This document shows, piece by piece, positions 48,171 through 62,215 of a DNA stretch of 64,000 nucleotides. The position numbers were made by a program, and so were the translations under genes. The notes under the pieces were generated by a model. The model made no database searches and was not told where the DNA came from. It saw only the letters and a program-made list of their open reading frames with translations. The DNA comes from Trachemys scripta elegans. Taxonomy: Eukaryota > Chordata > Testudines > Emydidae. The DNA lies in assembly GCF_013100865.1 (NCBI RefSeq), contig NC_048306.1, positions 31,383,090 through 31,447,089 of the forward strand, read 5' to 3'. The number at the start of each line of letters is the position of its first letter. Positions within the stretch are counted from its first letter, which is position 1.

Positions 48171-51100
48171 CCTTAATGAGTAAATATTCAAAGATGAAGC
48201 CTCACATTCATACTGTCCTCAAAAAAGGTAGAGAAAATATTTAACTTTAGCTCTATTTTTCAGAAGCAGAGGAATTCTGTATCTACTATGCAGTCAAAAA
48301 GCTACAAAGCTAATGAAATTGCCCACCCAATACACCCTTACTGAAAGAGTACTCCCAACTCTCCCTAGCTGCAGCCAACTGCATACTACACTCACTCTTT
48401 TACAACTTTCTAGCAGAAAAAGACAGAAGATCAAAGGTCTTGAATTGTGCATACTGGGGGGAAATATTTTCACAGGTTGAGGGAAGGGGGGCGGCTGGCG
48501 GAAGAGGAGTCTGCCTCTTACTTCCCAATTGCTATGGAAATAAATGGTTTTCAAGTGTCAAAGCAGTGAATGATATGAAGCAACAACTACCCTAAACTGT
48601 CAGTGGCCTAGCTCATTTCTTTTATTTTTCAGATTCTGAACATTCCAGCTACTGAAAGCTTAAACACTTTGCTGAAACACAAGGCTCTCCTATGCTCATG
48701 GAATTCCAAGAGCAAGCCTGCAACCCCCTTGCAGAGTACTGCAAAAGGAAACCCTAGACCTTGCAATGAGAATTCAGGCATGCCTGCAGATTCCATCATC
48801 TTCAGCATGAAAAAGTGGCTTGATGCCTAATTCACAAGAAAAAGCAATACCCCATCTCCCAGTATTCCATAATTCCAATTCTATCAAAGATTAACTAACT
48901 TCAGATGCCAGTAGAAGCCACCCAGAATAATGATCTTGTGAAAAAAAACAAGCCTTAAATTTACCATACCATCTGTTATTGTAGTCAAAATACCAATTTA
49001 CCCTGACAATCTGCATAACCATCAGGTAATCTGAGGTACACAACAAAATCCCATGTACCAAAAGTTAATTTTGACACTTGTAATCATTAATCTATCGGGG
49101 GGGGGGGGGATACATTTTGCAGCAACTGGGCAAGATGGAGGAGAAGAGATTTGTTTTCCAAAATGATTTTTTTTAAATGAATCAAAAATTAACATTTCAT
49201 TTTGGAATTTCCCTCAATTTTATGTAAAAACCCAGACCACCACATTTTAAACTTTCTCCCCCCCCCCCAACAAACTATTGTGTTCTAATCTAAATGATTT
49301 TTTTAAAATGTAGCTTTGCCAAAGATCCAAAAACATGTGTTTCAGGTTGATCAAAACAATAGCCCCTCTCCCTTATATTTTTTGTTTCAGTGGCCAAATC
49401 AAAAAAGGTCAGTTACTTGCACAGCTCTAGTCAGTATTCACCAAGAACACCTAACTCAGGAGGGCTGCAACTAGCCAGCCAGTGCTGCAATATCAACTCA
49501 ATCAGCAATTGGGAACTGGCTTAAGTTGTTGAGACCTAACAAAGTTTAAGTCTCGGGCAAATGGTCATTGTCATTGTAGTTCCCAGAAAAGAGATCTACA
49601 CAATGGAAATGCTAACAAAAGCTTTAACTAGGAAAGGTGTGCATGATTTTAATATGTTTATGAAGGACAGTATTTTGGCTTTCAAAGTACAAGTTCAGGA
49701 CTAACGCTGATGTCTATGGACACCTGTCCTTCTGAATTACTAAAAATACAGTAAGATAGTATTTTAAAGAGTTCATACTTCTGCATTTAGAGCTTGATCC
49801 TGCAGTGGTCATCAGCAAATCCCCTAAATCCATTGGACTATTCATGTGCTTAACGTTCAGCACAGGTTTCAGTGCTATATTGGATTGGGGCAGATTACTC
49901 AGGAACTTGGAGGGTGAAGCCTTTGCATATTTTAGGCTGTCTTCGGTCATGATATATGCATGTAGGATTCCTATAGACATAATGGAAGCCACATATCTGC
50001 AGATGAAGGCAGAATTAGGTCATTTTTCCATAACTTTTTTATTGTTTTTGCTAATTCTTTTAACAAAGCTTAGAATAATATTGGCAAAACAACAAAAAAC
50101 CAAGTATAAATAATATGTATAAATAAATAAACTGAATATATATATATTAAATAAATGAATAAATGCTCCTACCTTCTTTCTAAACTTTACTTTAAAGTTT
50201 TGAACATGAAGTTGCCAAGTACTTTTCCCCTATACTTTCTGGTTGATGCATCCCAGACCTTTCCCTTTGAAGTAATCAGCTTTCAATTAAACCAATGAGC
50301 TTTGCAGATTACTGTAATGGCTGCAGTAATTATTATGATTCCATTATTTTCTTTGTTAAACACATTTGTAGTTTTAGATGACAGGAAATCAAGCAGGTAA
50401 TTTGTAGAGATGTGTGAATAAGGAAATTATTCTATTCATGAGTTCATAATGAACAGTGAGATATCCTAATAATGTTTTGTGTTCTCTCACCTAACGAGGA
50501 ATAGAAAAAGCAAAAGAAGTGACCTGGATAATTTCCTGTGACTTTCCCTTTGTTCTTAAGCTCTTTTTACAGTATTTATTCAGGGGCAATACAGAATAAA
50601 CTGAGATGGGAGAAAAACAATTAATCAGAGCCAAGCTTTAAACCTTTGCTTTGAACTTTTTGTGGAACCATTTCTGTCCTCCTCCTTCCTCTTGCAAGAA
50701 TATAATACTCCAAGTAAGTCAATGCAGAATTTCACACATTACAGTGCTCATCCTGTATTACACTATATCACAACGACTCATTTAAGTGCTTTCTAATTGT
50801 AATATTTGCAAGACCACCAGTGAATCACACAGACTATTCCAAACGAATGCTTATGCAACCTTTAAAATCATATAACACCATCATGCACGTCTGCCAACGA
50901 TGTAACAGAAGAACTATTTTAAAAGTGTTTAGGATGTTTTTCAGAACTACATTGGCTGGCTAAGCAAAGAAGAACCAAATGGGTTGAAGCTTCTGGGGGG
51001 AAGGGTGCTTGGAGGGAAGCATACCCATCTGAAGCAGAGTATTTAAGGGCTTCATAATTTTATTTATTGTAGAGATAAAGAGAACCAATGTGCTGGCTTC

Positions 51101-53664
51101 AGCTCTCTGCATTCATCTTTGCCAGACCTCCTTCCACGTAGTTGCATATGTGGAAATACACAAAGTCTTCAGCCATTCCACTGTTCTCCATGCCTCATCT
51201 CCTGCCTCCTGTTGAGCTCCCTGACATCTGGCCAGCTAGATCCCTTATCTGAGCCTTTCTTTTCTGACCAGTAGGAAACTCGTGCACAAGACACTACTTT
51301 ATCCCTCTACACTGCTTGCAAGTCACATTTATTTCAGTTGGTCTATTCACCATTTTTTGACCTTCTCCAGTTTTTGCCACTAGTAGCTTCTTATTTTCCT
51401 GCATTGTTTGTACTAACTGTAGGTTGATCATTTTGTGGGGTAGGGAGTTTGCCAAAGAAGTTTCAAAATTTGCCCTTGTCAGATTTTGGGGTGTTGTTGG
51501 CTGATGTGTTGGCTGATGTGTACTTGGCTGGCTGGAATTTATATTTTTGTGGCCTAAGTTGCTGAGTATCTACAACTCCCACTGAAAATCAGGACTTGCA
51601 TTGTATTTGGTGTCTACCCTATAATTATACCGAATCTTTGTGACAGATGCAGTATACTGGGTTAATATCCAGTTACGATGTCCCCTTTGGCTTTCCCTCT
51701 AGCACTGCTATCCATGGTAGAGGTAGTCAATGCAAGAGAGTAATAGCGATCTTTACCCCATTTAACTCCCTTGTATGGGTGATGTAGGGCTAGTGAGGAT
51801 CTAGCCTAAATGCACTAATTGGTGGCTTCTTCAATACACCTTGACACCGTTACTAGTTATTTTTCTTTCAATGCTTCTGTTTCTTACTTCAAAATAAACT
51901 CACTGAGCACAAAGAAAAAAAAAACTTTTAAAATGTAGACTTATTTATGGGTAAAACATTTATCATGTCAGTTCAGTCATACGAGCCATCACATCAAGTA
52001 ATGTGATGTAAATGGACCTGACAACTCAATGAGGCATATCACAAGACAATACATTCCCGGAGACAGTTTTGGAAGCAAGAAAAATTTGGCTGTAAAATGG
52101 GTTTAAATACAAGATATTTAAAGAAAAAAATAAATATTGTAGAATCTATGTTTGTGCAGGGATAATATCCAAATCCTGACCACTAATCATTGTTTCTGAA
52201 TATTTTCTGCCGGGGTATTTGTATAAAATATGTGTGTGTGATTGAAGCTGATGACAATTGAAAATATTCAGATTTTTATGAAAAATAATAACCTAATCAC
52301 TTTACACTTGCTTCTAATTTCTTACTGTAAGAAAATGGTTAATTTGCCAAAAATTACAGTCCAGGCAACACAGCTGTGAAAAACACCCTTTTCTGTTGTC
52401 AGGGGTTCATACAAACATTTTGATACCCTCTATGTTTTGCTTAGTTTCAGGTTTTCTGACCTTAAATTCAATATTTTCTTCCTCCGCTTTTAACTCTCTG
52501 AAACAGCCTAATTGTTTCACCCTAACATTCTTTCTATGCCGTGATTTGGGGTTTCTAAGAGCTATTTTGCATCATTTGCTATTCCTCCTCTAGAGGAGAT
52601 CTATTCAGTTGCTGAATTAACTATAATTTATTTAGGCTAATATTGGTTCTTTAAACCCCATATAACAGCTAACATCTCTGTGTGTCCTTTAAATAGTTTA
52701 ACATGTGGCTGCGGATGGGTGCTAAGGTAAAGGTTGAACACACAACTGTTACTTTACAAGCATGCACAAGTAATTGTGTGCATAACAAAGGGAGACTGGG
52801 CTCTGACAATATAATCATTGTTTACTTCATATCTTCAATAATCAAAGATGAAACGGAATATTACGGATTTGTTAGCATTAACATTAAATAGCAAACCAAT
52901 TCCCTGAATTAGTGATGGAAAGTAATAAATATTTAATCATTTTTCCACCTTTTATTTATATATATTTAGAAAAATATATGATAAGTAGTTATTGTATAAA
53001 ATACCGGGAACCCAAACACACTAAGTCATGCATGTGTTATACCTGGCAGATTTTCTCTGGGATTAAGTTCCACGGGAAAGGATTTTCCTCAAAGAGGGAC
53101 CTAACTCCAGCCCAATTCTGACTGAATGTGGGTGTCAGGAGAAAATCTGTCCTGGACAACCATAACAGCCCGGTAGAGTCATGGGGGGAGAGAGAGAATC
53201 AGTTCTCATATTTAAGATTATAATAAAGTATTATTTATATACTAATATCTAGTCCCCACATAGCATATTATCTGCCAACGTAGATCACCAAGAGTGAGCA
53301 TTTCTGATTCCCACACCTCTGTCCCAGGAGCCAGCAAACAAGAATGAAAATATTCTCTAACAGCTGCAGTTTCTGGATCAGTTCATTGTTGAATACATCC
53401 AATATGTCAGAAGATATGGATAACGGAGGCTGGTAAATTCCACGTCCAAGACCAAAGAAAGTGAATTATCCAGAAAAACTGAAGAAGGCAATTGTATATT
53501 TTCATTTGAAACAGAGACATTTCTATTTCTAGAACTATTTCACCTGAAAATATTCCACATATACGCATTTTATTGCAACAAGCTTTCATAACACTTTTCC
53601 CTAACCACAAGCATCACCCTCAGTTTTGTCAGGGTGGAGTTTTAACCAGCATCTCTCATCCTTG
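48171..53664. other. Anonymous AT-rich non-coding DNA (5.5 kb)
   Basis: No gene recognised. Contains homopolymer runs of G (about 49098-49109) and C (about 49258-49268), an AT-rich simple stretch at 50108-50165 and, at 49790-49890, a fragment (gatcctgcagtgg ... attggattggggc) of an old amniote DNA repeat. Confidence 0.5.
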
Positions 53665-53697
53665 TGAACCCTTCTACCCCTATGATTCTATGATTCA
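53665..53697 (+). repeat. CR1-type octamer tail, isolated
   Basis: cttctacccctatgattctatgattc ends in the CR1 octamer (tatgattc repeated twice). The sequence upstream is too decayed for me to recognise CR1, so this is either a very short 3' fragment or chance. Confidence 0.4.
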
Positions 53698-56552
53698 AAT
53701 AAAAACTGTCAGCTAGATAATTTTTATAATATTTTGCCCCATAACATTTTGATAATGAACAAGGTACACAGCCATAATGATGATACCATGGCCTATGCAT
53801 TTAATATAATCCACCTCCACCAGCTAAGAATCAATACTGACTAGCAATGGGTTGGCATGTGGGGGGATGGAGGGGAGAGAAAGAAAGGAACTGTGCTACA
53901 TTCCATTAAAAGTAGAAGCCCAGATAAAGGGATGGAAGTATCCGTAGCTGTCCTGGAAGTTCAACCCTTCTACTCCCTTCAAGAATGAACACAACCATCT
54001 AAGAGTAGCCTGCCCATCCACACCAGGTACTGCATCTTCAAACATGGATCATCAGAGTTATCAAAAGAAGTTGGAGAGCAGAAATCTGCAAAGACCATTT
54101 CTTGTATTCTCTGTTACCAAGGGGAAAAAACAGCCCCATTAAGTCAGACGGTTTCAGTGCTATGAAATAATAAGAGATTTCAAACCAGCCTATCCAATCC
54201 AGATGTACTTGGTGCTATCAGGCACTGCCAATAATTTTCACAAAAAGGAGAGGTCGCTGATTAGTTGAGGCATTCACACCAAGAAAAAGATTTGAAACAA
54301 TGGATGAACCTCTGCATATTTGAGCAATGTAGCTAAACTGCCCTTTCAGAATGAAATATAACCTTTCCAACTCCCACTCAACTACAACATGAACCAGAGA
54401 CTCACTGCAGGGTTTCAAAACCAGGAAACTACGGGTCCATTACACAGAGAGTGATTTTGAACTCTGCATCCTTTCCTGGGTCTTAGCAAGCAGACAGCCT
54501 AAAACTCAACCACAGACACTGCACGTTTTACTTATTGTGCTCTGATACTACTATACCATTACTGTAGAATGCTAATGTAAGTCTATATTATAATATATAT
54601 TCATATGCTCCTACAATGAAAATATCCAAATTTTAATAAGACAAAGTTTCTCCCTCTCTGCCCCATCCTCCTATGGAATCTATTTATTCCTCATTAATTT
54701 ACTCCTAAATTTTGGGAGACTAACTCACTTTTTGGCTATTTAATAAAATACAGAGAAATAGATAAAATGTAAACTATATACAAGACAGTGACAATTTTAG
54801 GATTTACAATAGGAAGATCAGTTTGATGCTACCACTTCACATCACAGTTTCTATTATACAGGATTTGTAATCCACAGAGTGAACTCTCAAGGATATCAAT
54901 GAGAGGTTGTGAATGTATGGATGGCAGTCTTTAGCTCTATGTCTTATAGGTAACAGATTTCTGCATATTGAGATTAAAAGGAAATTTATAACCGTAACTA
55001 AGTTTGGACACTGACCACTGGAAGCAAAAATTTAAAGACAAAATAATAAAATGTAATACCACCTCCCTTATATTACAATAATGGCAACATTTGCCCTCAG
55101 GAAGGCTTTTAAGTCCCCACCTATTCATTAAAGCTATTAGGCACATATTAAATATTTTACTAAATAGGAATGTACTGCAGAATTGCAGCCAAACTTATAA
55201 GGTTTCCACCATTAACAAAACAATAAGCAAGAACTGATAGTATTAACTACAATTACAAATACTCCTATACAGTATAAAATATCCTCCACCTTCTACTTCA
55301 GTTCCTAAATTAGATTAATTACAGCACATATCTGTGGAAGTGTCGAGAACAGACTTCATCAAAGCAGGATCAATCACCTTGAGATAATTTATTTTCAGGT
55401 TGTTTGATGGCAATTATTTGTAACTTACTGTTAGATAGTTTATATTCTGTTTTAGAACAAAAAAGGAAGAACAGTTCAAAGACTTTCCAAAAGCCTTTCT
55501 TGTAACAGAAAAGAAAATAGTTCTAACTGATTAAATGATTATTTTCATTTCTAATTTCAAAATTTCAGAAATGAGCACTCTGACAATGCATTGAAAGCTT
55601 GCAGTGAACATAAATATGAGCAACTTGGTATATTCTCGTTTCAACCACTTCATATTGACTAAGATTTTCTTCACGCTAACAAACAACAAAAACGAAAACC
55701 CACCACCCTCTTTTTAACACTTCTGTGGGAAGCCCTGCAATGTTAAGCTGTACGCTGTGAGTTGTATGTCAGCTTTATTTAACACACATTCCATATGCTC
55801 TAGTTCCTTTGATGCCCCCCAAAACCATAAATATACACTTAAAACAAAGGATAGCGTGTTTTACTTAGATAAGTGTCTCACAGCAGTTTATCATTAGCAT
55901 TTTGTATTGCTTGAGTAATAAAATCTTATGCATGTATTCTGTTACAATGGAAGTAAAACTTTTGTTCAGGGAGACCTGATCTCAACTCTCTGTATTTGCA
56001 ATACTATTTAACTATTTGGGAAAAAGTAGACTTATTTAAGCAGTTGGGAATAAAAAATGAAATATGTGAACTTAAAATAAGTCATTAAAAATATGCTTCA
56101 AGCATCTGAAATACACAACTCACTAACAAGTTACTGCATCTCGTAATAGTGCCACAACACTAGAGATAAGGTTAAAAGAAAAGACAAAGTTCTAAACTGT
56201 ATTTTCCAAGTACATATAGCATCAATTCATTTTTGCCTTCCCTTCTCCCACCCAATAAACATTATAATGAATATGTGTAGTACACAATCCAGTCCTTTTT
56301 TGCAAATTTACAGTTCATGCGCCAGTGCTGTATCTTTGCCAGTAGGCCCTCAGTAGCACTTTGTGGCTCTGAAAAGATAAACTCTTATTTCCATAAATTA
56401 TAATATGCTAGGCTTGCAATTAATGAATTGTTGACATCCCCATCTCCTCAGTATAAAAATGTGCATTACTTTATGCTTTAAACAAAATGTCTAGACTGTA
56501 ATAAAGATTGCCGACCACTATGTTTTGGTACAGAGACGCATTCGTGATTCAC
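53698..56552. other. Anonymous AT-rich non-coding DNA
   Basis: No gene or clear repeat family recognised. The longest frame is about 77 codons and has no domain. Confidence 0.55.
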
Positions 56553-56862
56553 TAAGGGTATGTCTACACTACCCGCCAGATTGCCGGAAGCAATCGATCC
56601 AGAGGGGATCGATTTATCGTGTCTTGTCTAGGTGCGATAAATCAACCCCCAAGCCCTCTCCCATTGATTCCTGTACTCCAGCGCCGCGAGAGGTGCAGGC
56701 AGAGTCAACGGGGGAGCAGCAGCAGTCGACTCACCGGGGTGAAGATACCATGGTAAGTCGATCTAAGTACGTCAACTTCAGCTACGTTATTCATGTTGCT
56801 GAAGTTGTGTAATTTAGATCGATTCCCCTTCTCCCTCTTCCCCCAGTGTAGACCAGGGCTAA
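56553..56862. mobile_element. Harbinger-derived miniature element (304 bp) with TAA duplication
   Basis: 56556-56859 starts gggtatgtctacact and its complement starts gccctggtctacact. TAA flanks both sides (56553-56555 and 56860-56862). Termini and target duplication match the 4.3-kb Harbinger element at 19755. The interior is non-coding, with gatcgattt-type motifs near both ends and a subterminal palindrome (cttcagctac ... gctgaag). The 95-codon frame across it is accidental. It would have needed a transposase supplied elsewhere. Confidence 0.92.
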
Positions 56863-57100
56863 GATGTGCCATCAACTCTGGTCAGGCCTGGCATGCTCAT
56901 TATACCTCTCACACACTGGTGTCATATTTATTTAAAAGGGGACATACAATATATAGTTTGAAAACCACCACCACACTGGTCAGTAGTGTCTCTCTGAAGT
57001 GCATGTAACAACTCTGTAGGTGAAATTATGGATACTTTCTTATTATGTCCTGGAGGCTAAACAGAAAAAAGATGGCAAAACTAGTTTCTCCTATACAAAG

Positions 57101-57178
57101 GAGAAAGAAAATATGGTAGCAGATGCCCTGTCCAGGAAAAAGGGCTCTGACCTGCTGCCTCTGGATCAGTCAAGGGCT
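57101..57178 (+). pseudogene. Ty3/Gypsy RNase H C-terminal remnant
   Basis: The frame starting at 57101 reads EKENMVADALSRKKGSD and stops at a TAA near 57197. The (N)xVADALSR motif is the well-known end of the RNase H domain in Ty3/Gypsy pol polyproteins. Nothing recognisable of integrase follows; an LTR-like sequence begins at 57231, so an internal deletion probably joined pol to the 3' LTR. Upstream sequence to 57020 is too decayed to read. Confidence 0.65.
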
Positions 57179-57230
57179 AACCCTCCTGCAGCTTTGTAAC
57201 AGGGGCAGTGTAACCTTAAGAGTATGCCAG

Positions 57231-58929
57231 TGTCAGAGGGCAGGCGGTTTACTGGTATCAGGTAATGAGTTTCATCTGGTCTGGCCAATTGAATGTACCA
57301 CAACTCACTATGGTTATAATCTGTGTCTAAAAGGTGTCATGTCATGTCATTGGAAAATTAACAACTTCCTGATAATTAATATTCTTGCATGATGTATGTA
57401 TGTGGTGTGTATTAAGAGTTCTAGATATATACTAGAATGACACCTAAAATGTGGTTAAGCCAGCCACATCAGGGGCAGTGGCAAACAGGTCTGCCCTAGG
57501 CAAAGAAATGTGTATTTACTTCTTTGAGGACCCCGGTCATCAGGCAAAGACAATGAAAGTCTGTTTACCTATTAGGTCAACGAAGCTATCAAGCAAATGG
57601 GAGAGGAGACAGCATGGTGTCTATACTCAACAGGAGAGAGATACTTGGTCTGGGTTTTACTTTTCGAAGAATACATTGCCAAGTTTTACTAGTCTATAAA
57701 GACTGGGAGGCTGAACCTCAAGTGATAAGCAATTGAATCGACTGACTGTATACAATATTACTATATTATAAAAGTGCACATCATGAGGTCTTCTATGAAA
57801 ATCTATTACAATGGTGATATCATTGTGAATTGTATGTATTAAAATTACATAAGGATTTATGGACACACATTGATATTATGCTTTACAGTCTGTGGCCAAA
57901 GAAAGGGAGAGACAGGATTTCCCTTACACAGGAAGATAGAGACAGGAGGGAGGGCAGCTAAATAAATTAAGCAAGGTGTCATCAAAATCAATGCCAGCCC
58001 AATTTGCATAGGAAACAGCAGGGAATGGGAAGACCCCAGGAGGGAAAGAATAATATGAGGTCATCCTGCCTCTTGAAACAAGGTCATTAAACACTGGAAG
58101 ATATTAACAAGGAGAGAAGCCATCTTTGGCATCCATCCCTAGATGGACACAAGAGGCCAGAGCTCTTTCAAGCTGAGAAAGATGAGTCCTTCAACGAAGG
58201 GAGGGTTGAAGCTTCTGAGAACTGAATATATGTGAGAAGCCAACGTAGACAAATATCTTTCACCTAGGAAGACAAAGGAATCCAGCATCTTGTACTTTTG
58301 TAGAAAGTCATGAGGGAAAGTCAGCCATGGCTGGGAAGTAGAATGAGTGGTGTAAGAAACCATTTTGAACAAAGCCTGTAAATTTCTAGATTAAGTTTTA
58401 AACTTTTAGATGCATGATTTCACTTTTATTTGCTTGTAATCAATACAAGATCTATATCTTGTACTTGATCTCACTTAAACTCCTATTTTCTTTTTGTTAA
58501 TAAACTTGTTTTACTTTTAATTTAAACCAACAGTGCTTTGTTTGAATTAAAGTGTTAGTTAACTCCAGTTAAAGTGGCAACAAACCTTATTTCTTCTCCG
58601 AGTGACCTAGGAGATGGATGGACACTTCAGGACTCTCCGTTTTTGGGAAATTCAGGACTGGGAGTGTGTTGGTTCCAGCCAGTAAGTTGACCCCAAGGCT
58701 GGTGGAAGCCAGAGTGGAGCTGTAGCCAGGCTTCTGGGGGTCACAGCTGTTGAACCAAGACTGGCTGCATAGCACAGATACTCAGGGTGAGAGCTTCATG
58801 CTTATTGCTGACAGAGAGTGTTCCAGACAGAGCGTTAAAGTAGCAAAGCATCATGAGGCACTCAAGATTACAGGATAAGAGGGGACAACTCCTCACTGGT
58901 TTGGATTGCTTCACCAGAAGACCATGACA
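57231..58929 (+). repeat. LTR of a degraded (probably Ty3/Gypsy) retrotransposon
   Basis: Starts TGTCAGAGGGCAGG and ends ...AGACCATGACA, i.e. TG...CA. It lies just downstream of the RNase H remnant on the same strand, the place of a 3' LTR. AATAAA at 58499-58504 is a possible polyadenylation signal. A related, shorter copy lies at 13048-14131. The flanks (gccag / atagc) do not match, so the boundaries or intactness are uncertain. The region 57720-58350 is absent from the other copy. Confidence 0.65.
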
Positions 58930-60277
58930 ATAGCACATTATACATGGGCATATATAACCAGGGTCTTAAGGAGGGGGTGCACTAGGGTTGAGGTGTTGTA
59001 TTAAAGCATAAAGGAAACACTGAGTTTGAAACAAAAGCTTGTTTACCTCACTGTATTTAAAAGTAGACAAAATTTTGCCATAGTAGAAAACTACTCAAAT
59101 AATTAGCTTTTTAAAACCTAAGTAAAAAGAACTTATAAATCTGAAAAGTTCCAAATTGTTGCCCTAGGTTTATTGAAATGATTTTTCCCCTTCAATATCT
59201 GCCATCAGTTTTGTCCATGTATACATGTAAAATCATTCACCAGTTGACAGAGAGCACAAGCTACACTCTCAGCACTGGTTGTTGGCATGTCTAAATCATT
59301 TTTATCAACTTCACCTTTTTAGAAGCATTTAGTTTGGTGGAACAAAATGAAATTTCTGAACTGACTTCAGTGATCAGTAAACTGACAGTTGGCATGCAGC
59401 ACAAAGCTGCGTAATTAGTCGATTGTGGTCGAAATTAGAACCAAACACCTGAAGCATGAGTTGGGTGCAGAGCTGTTATGGGACTTTAAAGATTTTAAAT
59501 AATTTTGTAGCCTCTATTCAAATCTTGATTAAACAATAGATATTGTAAAGTCATTTATTCAAAGTAAATATACTAGTAAAATTCCTTTGCAGAGTTTTGG
59601 TAGCTGTGGTTCACCTGCCCCTATTTACATTTTCTTCTTCATTCTCTCTTCCATCAAAGTTCAGGCGTTCTGTTGCTGTCACTGTTTGAGATCATGCACC
59701 CGTATTTCCCCACAGAAGTCCATTAAAGGCACCCACTTAGAAGATTTTCAGCTCCCTGCTGTCACCTTTCTTAGGCAGAGACCGCATCACACTCCCTTCT
59801 GCCAGGGATTTCATGACTGAAATGCTTCCTGTTTTCTACTGCGATATCTCCAGTAAGCCAGTCTGCCCAGAAAGGCCAGTGCCTCCACTTTGCTTTTTCT
59901 CAGAGGACTATGAACAGTGTAATTATCAGCAGCTACAAATCACCATGTTGCTCTTTCTTAGCACACCCATCTATTCTTCAATAAAAGCATTACAGACAAA
60001 ACAAACCCCAGCCATTCCTATGTGCATGCTAACAGCTTACCAGAAGTCACCCATCAGTCTTATAGGGCCCTATTAAGCCAAAGTCTTTCCAACCCCTCTG
60101 CAAGTGTTGCCCTCTCTCCTCCAACCTTGGGCAACAGGTCCTGTCCATTTTATGGATCAGAAAGAAGCCCTCAAGTCAGTTTAAACTCAGGATATTTATC
60201 CAAAAGTCCTTTGTTGGTCTCTGGAGAATCCAGGTTCAGCTGGTATATGTGAGCCTCACTGAGATGTGGTGCCTCTT

Positions 60278-60297
60278 GGGGGGGGGGGGGGGGGGGG
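60278..60297. repeat. Poly(G) run, about 20 bases
   Basis: An uninterrupted G tract. Its exact length is liable to sequencing error. Confidence 0.9.
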
Positions 60298-60361
60298 AGG
60301 CTGAGGCCACACAACCTAGCTTATTTGCCTTAACCTCTTCCTCCCCTCCCCTCCCCCCCAC

Positions 60362-60378
60362 CACACACACACACACAC
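60362..60378. repeat. (CA)n microsatellite
   Basis: About eight CA units after a C-rich tract. Confidence 0.9.
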
Positions 60379-62039
60379 TCATTCCTGGAGTTGCTGTGGT
60401 AGCTCTCACCCAAGGAGTAGAACACAGTCATATATAAATCATTACTTAAAAAAAAAAAAAAAACATTGCACCACAAAGATACATATTGCAACCCCATGCA
60501 GTGTCACACCAACTTTAAACACTTCTAGTTGATTTGCTCCCTGAATAACTCAACTTTCATCTCATTGGATGGACTGAAGTGAGTTGACCTTCTGTTGCTT
60601 AAATGTCCAACATTCTCAGTGATTTGGACAGAATGGTTTTTTTTTTTGACCTATTTCAATTTCAAAAGAGGAAGTTCAATGTTTACATTTGAGCTGTTAT
60701 GCCAGCAATTTGAGCTCTCACATCAGGATGTCATGTTACGTCCTTTGTAGTCTCCAAAAGTGCATTCAGTGCAAGTTAGTTCCCAGAAACAACCCAATGC
60801 TTCTGCACAAAGATGCCAGCGTGTTGGCTAGTGGACAGAGATGCCTGGCAACATACTCAACATTTCATATTTTATGTCCTTGACCCTAATATCAATAATC
60901 TAACACAAAACAATAAAAACAGTATTATGCTACATTAAGAAGACTTACACATTCGTTTTCAAGTTGACTCCTAAACCGTTCTAGCTTTTCATTCATCAGC
61001 AATGCTACCCTATTCTCATCCTTCTCCAATAAATTTGAAGCCTCTGAATTTTTGGCAAAACATTGAACACTTCTCTGGCAACTACTGTACATTATTCATC
61101 CCCGCTAACAAAGCAGTAAGATCCATACCAACTCCAGCTCTGGCTAGTTGCATTTCCCTTGAGTGTGAAAGACATGATTCAGCCAGAGGGATAAACTATA
61201 CCAATATACATTATGTACATTCTTTAGAGGTCTTTTGGAAGGGATAATCATGTCCTGATGCAGCCCTGGAGATAACGACATCATTTCAAACCACCTGTGA
61301 CATTCACTGATGAAAAGTTTTATCCTTGAGTACAGCCCCAAAAAACACAACAAAAACAATGCTGGGCCTAAATCCAGCAGCAAGCAGCTTTGGGTTTCCA
61401 AGGCTCAGATACAAGCCAGTTATTTGGGAGAATGGCAGAGTTGATGAGGAAGGTGAAGAAGCCTTGTTCTGTGCAACAGAGTTGCAGAACAGCTTATCAA
61501 GATAAGAAATCACATCCATTCCTAAATGGGAATTAGGTGGTTACTGAGGACCAGATAAATATACCTTTCAAAATAAGAAATGTTCAGCTTTTGTAGCTAC
61601 AATGATCCAAGGATATAAATTGGATAGGGCCCTAGAAAATTGTGATTAATCGGTTCTCTACTTTATATTTTCACTGCATAGACAAAGATTCTGGTGCTTA
61701 ATAAAGAACTTTTTTTCCACCTGAAGTTCTCTGATTTTGTGTATTACACTTCTTGGGTAACTTTGCAGAGTGGTAAGCGGGTAAGTGTGAAATTTCAACT
61801 AATAACCAGCAATGATTGTTTGGGTCCTTGTGCAGCATGTACAAAAATGTACCCCATTTAGCAATTCTAAATTTGCTCGAAATCAAAGTTTTTATTGTTG
61901 CATGGTTGCAATAATATTTTTACTATTGGACTATCTCTTTGTTTTCTATTTGTTTTGTTATTCTGAGCATATACAACATATGCACCACATCAGTTTCAAA
62001 TGGTATTTGGCTCAATGTGCGCACTCTGTAAAGCTCAAA

Positions 62040-62215
62040 TATGGGTTGTAATCCTATGCTCTGCCACCGATTTGCTGGGTGACTTTGAGTACTTAGTCAC
62101 TTCCCCCACAAATTTCTCCACTTGGGAAACTGGAATAATTGTACTTACTTCCTTGGTAAAGGAGTTTGAGATCTACAAATGTAGAGCAATAGGTAAGACC
62201 TTAGTGGTAGCGTTA
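62040..62215 (+). repeat. MIR-like SINE
   Basis: Sense order of landmarks: ctctgccaccgatttgctgg, then gtgactttgag (MIR core), then cacttgggaaactggaataat and ttacttccttgg, then gagatctacaaatg. Diverged. Confidence 0.65.

Larger units (their letters stand above)
58930..62039. other. Anonymous non-coding DNA with homopolymer runs
   Basis: No gene recognised. Poly(G) of about 20 at 60278-60297, (CA)n at 60362-60378, poly(A) of about 16 at 60448-60463. Short frames have no domains. Confidence 0.55.

Noticed and set aside
47778..48191. 137-codon minus frame, rich in L/P/S
   Set aside because: Product of the G-rich LTR-like repeat's composition.
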